Assembly (NCBI GenBank): GCA_020832135.1
Contig: JAFIFG010000095.1
Span: 1-36,636 of the forward strand
Reading direction: 5' to 3'
DNA from: Clostridiaceae bacterium
GTDB taxonomy: Bacteria > Bacillota > Clostridia > Peptostreptococcales > Natronincolaceae
DNA length: 36,636 bases
Below, in pieces: positions 35,388 to 36,636 of the stretch. How positions within the stretch are numbered: position 1 is the stretch's first letter; each line of letters opens with the position of its first letter. A program made the translations under genes and the position numbers. Under the pieces are notes generated by a model. That model worked only from the letters and a program-made list of their open reading frames with translations, ran no database searches and had not been told where the DNA came from.

Positions 35388-35554
35388 CTCATCACTCTTT
35401 CTAATGTGTAATAAGTATTATTTAAAATCGTACATTCATATAGTATACAAAAAAGCAAAGTCGATTATTGTAGAAAATTGCTAATATAAGGATCTTTTTA
35501 TAAAAAAAATAAGATATAAAGGATAAAGCTTGTATAAATGAAGGAAGTAAATAC

Positions 35555-35583
35555 TTGACCATATAAAAAAAATGTAATATTAT
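35555..35583 (+). promoter_or_regulatory. sigma-A-type promoter for the second chemoreceptor
   Basis: TTGACC (35555-35560), a 17-base spacer and TATTAT (35578-35583), about 85 bases upstream of the start. Confidence 0.6.
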
Positions 35584-35668
35584 TTCTTAATAAGCATAAT
35601 TTTGTAAATGTTTGTTTTAAAAAGCAATTGAAATAAAAATTAAATATTTCAATAAAAGGGGAGATTCT

Positions 35669-36636
35669 ATGAACTTAAGAAGAAAAATCACTGCATTACT
35701 TTTAGTCGTTTCTATAGTTAGTGTTAGTATTGTAGCTGTTTTTGGGTATTTTCAAGTGAGAGATTTAGTTACAGAAGCTGTCTTTACTATGGGTGAAGCT
35801 GTATCAGAAAAGCATGCACTTGAAATTAATGAATTCTTTACAGTACAAACTGAAATGCTAGAAGGTATAGTCAGTGATATAGTTTTTGAAGGAAGTCTCG
35901 ATGAAGCTTTTTTAAATGATTATGTAAGACACAAAACTGATTATAATCAGCATAGTATGACGGTCTATTATGCATCTCCTACTAGAGAAGATGGATTCTT
36001 TATATCGGGGGATGAATGGGTACCAGGAGAAGATTATGATTGGACAGCTAGACCTTGGTTTATAGATGCAAAAAATGAAGGTGCAACTATCATGACGAAT
36101 CCATATGTTGATGCTACTACAGGGGGATTAGTTATAACCATAGCGAAGCCTGTAGTTATCAATGGAACTTTTCAAGGGGTGGTAGGGACAGATATTTCTA
36201 TCGATACGGTGGTTGATGTTGTTCAAAATGCTAATTTAAGAGATCGTTTTTATGCTTCATTAATAGATAATAGGGGATATTTGGTAGCTCATCCTAATAG
36301 TGATTTTATTACTGAAGAAAAAATCTACAACATTAATGAATTTTTAGGTGCTGGTGTAGAAGAAATTGTAACCACTGGCTCAAGTGACATTAAGACCCTT
36401 ATTGATTACGATGGAAAAAATAAGTTATTCATTGGAACAAAACTAGCTATCAATGGTTGGCATTTTCTTATTGCCGCTGACGAGGAAGTACTTACAAATA
36501 GAGTTAATAACTCTAGAAATATGTTCTTATTTATTATGCTAGTTGTAATCACAATAGCTGTTATCATTTCTTTTATTTTCACAAAACTACTTACAAAACC
36601 ATTACATAATATTAATGCCCATGCACAGTTAATTGC
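35669..36636 (+). CDS. Methyl-accepting chemotaxis protein with amino-acid-type dCache sensor (3' end beyond window)
   Basis: The first 322 residues of a chemoreceptor. TM1 is about 8-28, a double Cache (dCache_1) sensor about 30-285, TM2 about 287-308 (MFLFIMLVVITIAVIISFIF), then the start of HAMP. In the membrane-distal pocket, Y123, R128, W130, F131, Y146, D148 and D175 line up, with exact spacing, with the amino-acid-binding motif of dCache sensors such as PctA (Y121, R126, W128, Y129, Y144, D146, D173). The only change is Phe for Tyr at 131. This predicts an amino acid ligand. AGGGGAG precedes ATG 35669. The signalling domain lies outside the window. Confidence 0.93.
   Translation, partial: MNLRRKITALLLVVSIVSVSIVAVFGYFQVRDLVTEAVFTMGEAVSEKHALEINEFFTVQTEMLEGIVSDIVFEGSLDEAFLNDYVRHKTDYNQHSMTVYYASPTREDGFFISGDEWVPGEDYDWTARPWFIDAKNEGATIMTNPYVDATTGGLVITIAKPVVINGTFQGVVGTDISIDTVVDVVQNANLRDRFYASLIDNRGYLVAHPNSDFITEEKIYNINEFLGAGVEEIVTTGSSDIKTLIDYDGKNKLFIGTKLAINGWHFLIAADEEVLTNRVNNSRNMFLFIMLVVITIAVIISFIFTKLLTKPLHNINAHAQLI

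Overview
The window is AT-rich DNA from a Gram-positive, spore-forming, motile anaerobe of the class Clostridia. An Alkaliphilus- or Natronincola-like member fits best; this is inferred from gene content and protein style, not from a search. Support comes from strong AGGAGG-type ribosome binding sites, frequent TTG/GTG starts, a T-box, SpoVA, SASP and Spo0E sporulation genes, two chemoreceptors and lipoproteins with Firmicute lipoboxes. The content looks mostly chromosomal. I see no insertion sequence, integrase, phage gene, CRISPR array, rRNA or tRNA.

Layout. 1-2030: a truncated NMT1/SsuA-type substrate-binding lipoprotein (minus), an unknown 107-residue protein and pgsA. 2014-6719: a promoter and valine-type T-box leader driving a small membrane protein and valS, then folC. 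6768-7292: a DUF4364 protein (minus). 7531-10719: a six-gene spore operon (DUF1657, DUF421-DUF1657 or '2Duf', spoVAC, spoVAD, spoVAE, DUF1657) resembling the spoVA-2mob type. 10890-12194: an alpha/beta SASP (minus), a QueG-like iron-sulfur protein and a small basic protein (minus). 12323-16463: a polysaccharide deacetylase lipoprotein, a MepA-like MATE pump, and convergent Na/Pi cotransporter and bioY genes, the latter with a BirA operator over its promoter. 16646-20179: a PdaB-like deacetylase, a divergent MurE-like ligase, a two-OB-fold SSB-like protein and a small unknown. 20329-23051: a second MATE pump, then a cobalamin riboswitch and cobT. 23162-27498: an ABC-2 export system (ATPase, unknown lipoprotein, two permeases). 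27579-29421: two gate-domain membrane proteins with a D-glutamate cyclase-like enzyme. 29484-31226: an ABC exporter (minus). 31518-36636: a chemoreceptor, pyrG with structured flanks, a 58-residue Spo0E-like gene (minus), and a truncated chemoreceptor with a complete amino-acid-binding dCache motif.

How the genes fit together. Three cis-regulators tie genes to metabolite levels: T-box to uncharged tRNA-Val, BirA site to biotin, and riboswitch to cobalamin. The SpoVA/2Duf operon, the SASP, the PdaB-like protein and the Spo0E-like protein point to sporulation, DPA handling and its control. The most interesting less-described units are the gate/gate/DUF4392 operon, the MurE-like ligase lacking the usual amino-acid-recognition motif, the ABC-2 system with its lipoprotein partner, and the small membrane protein under T-box control.
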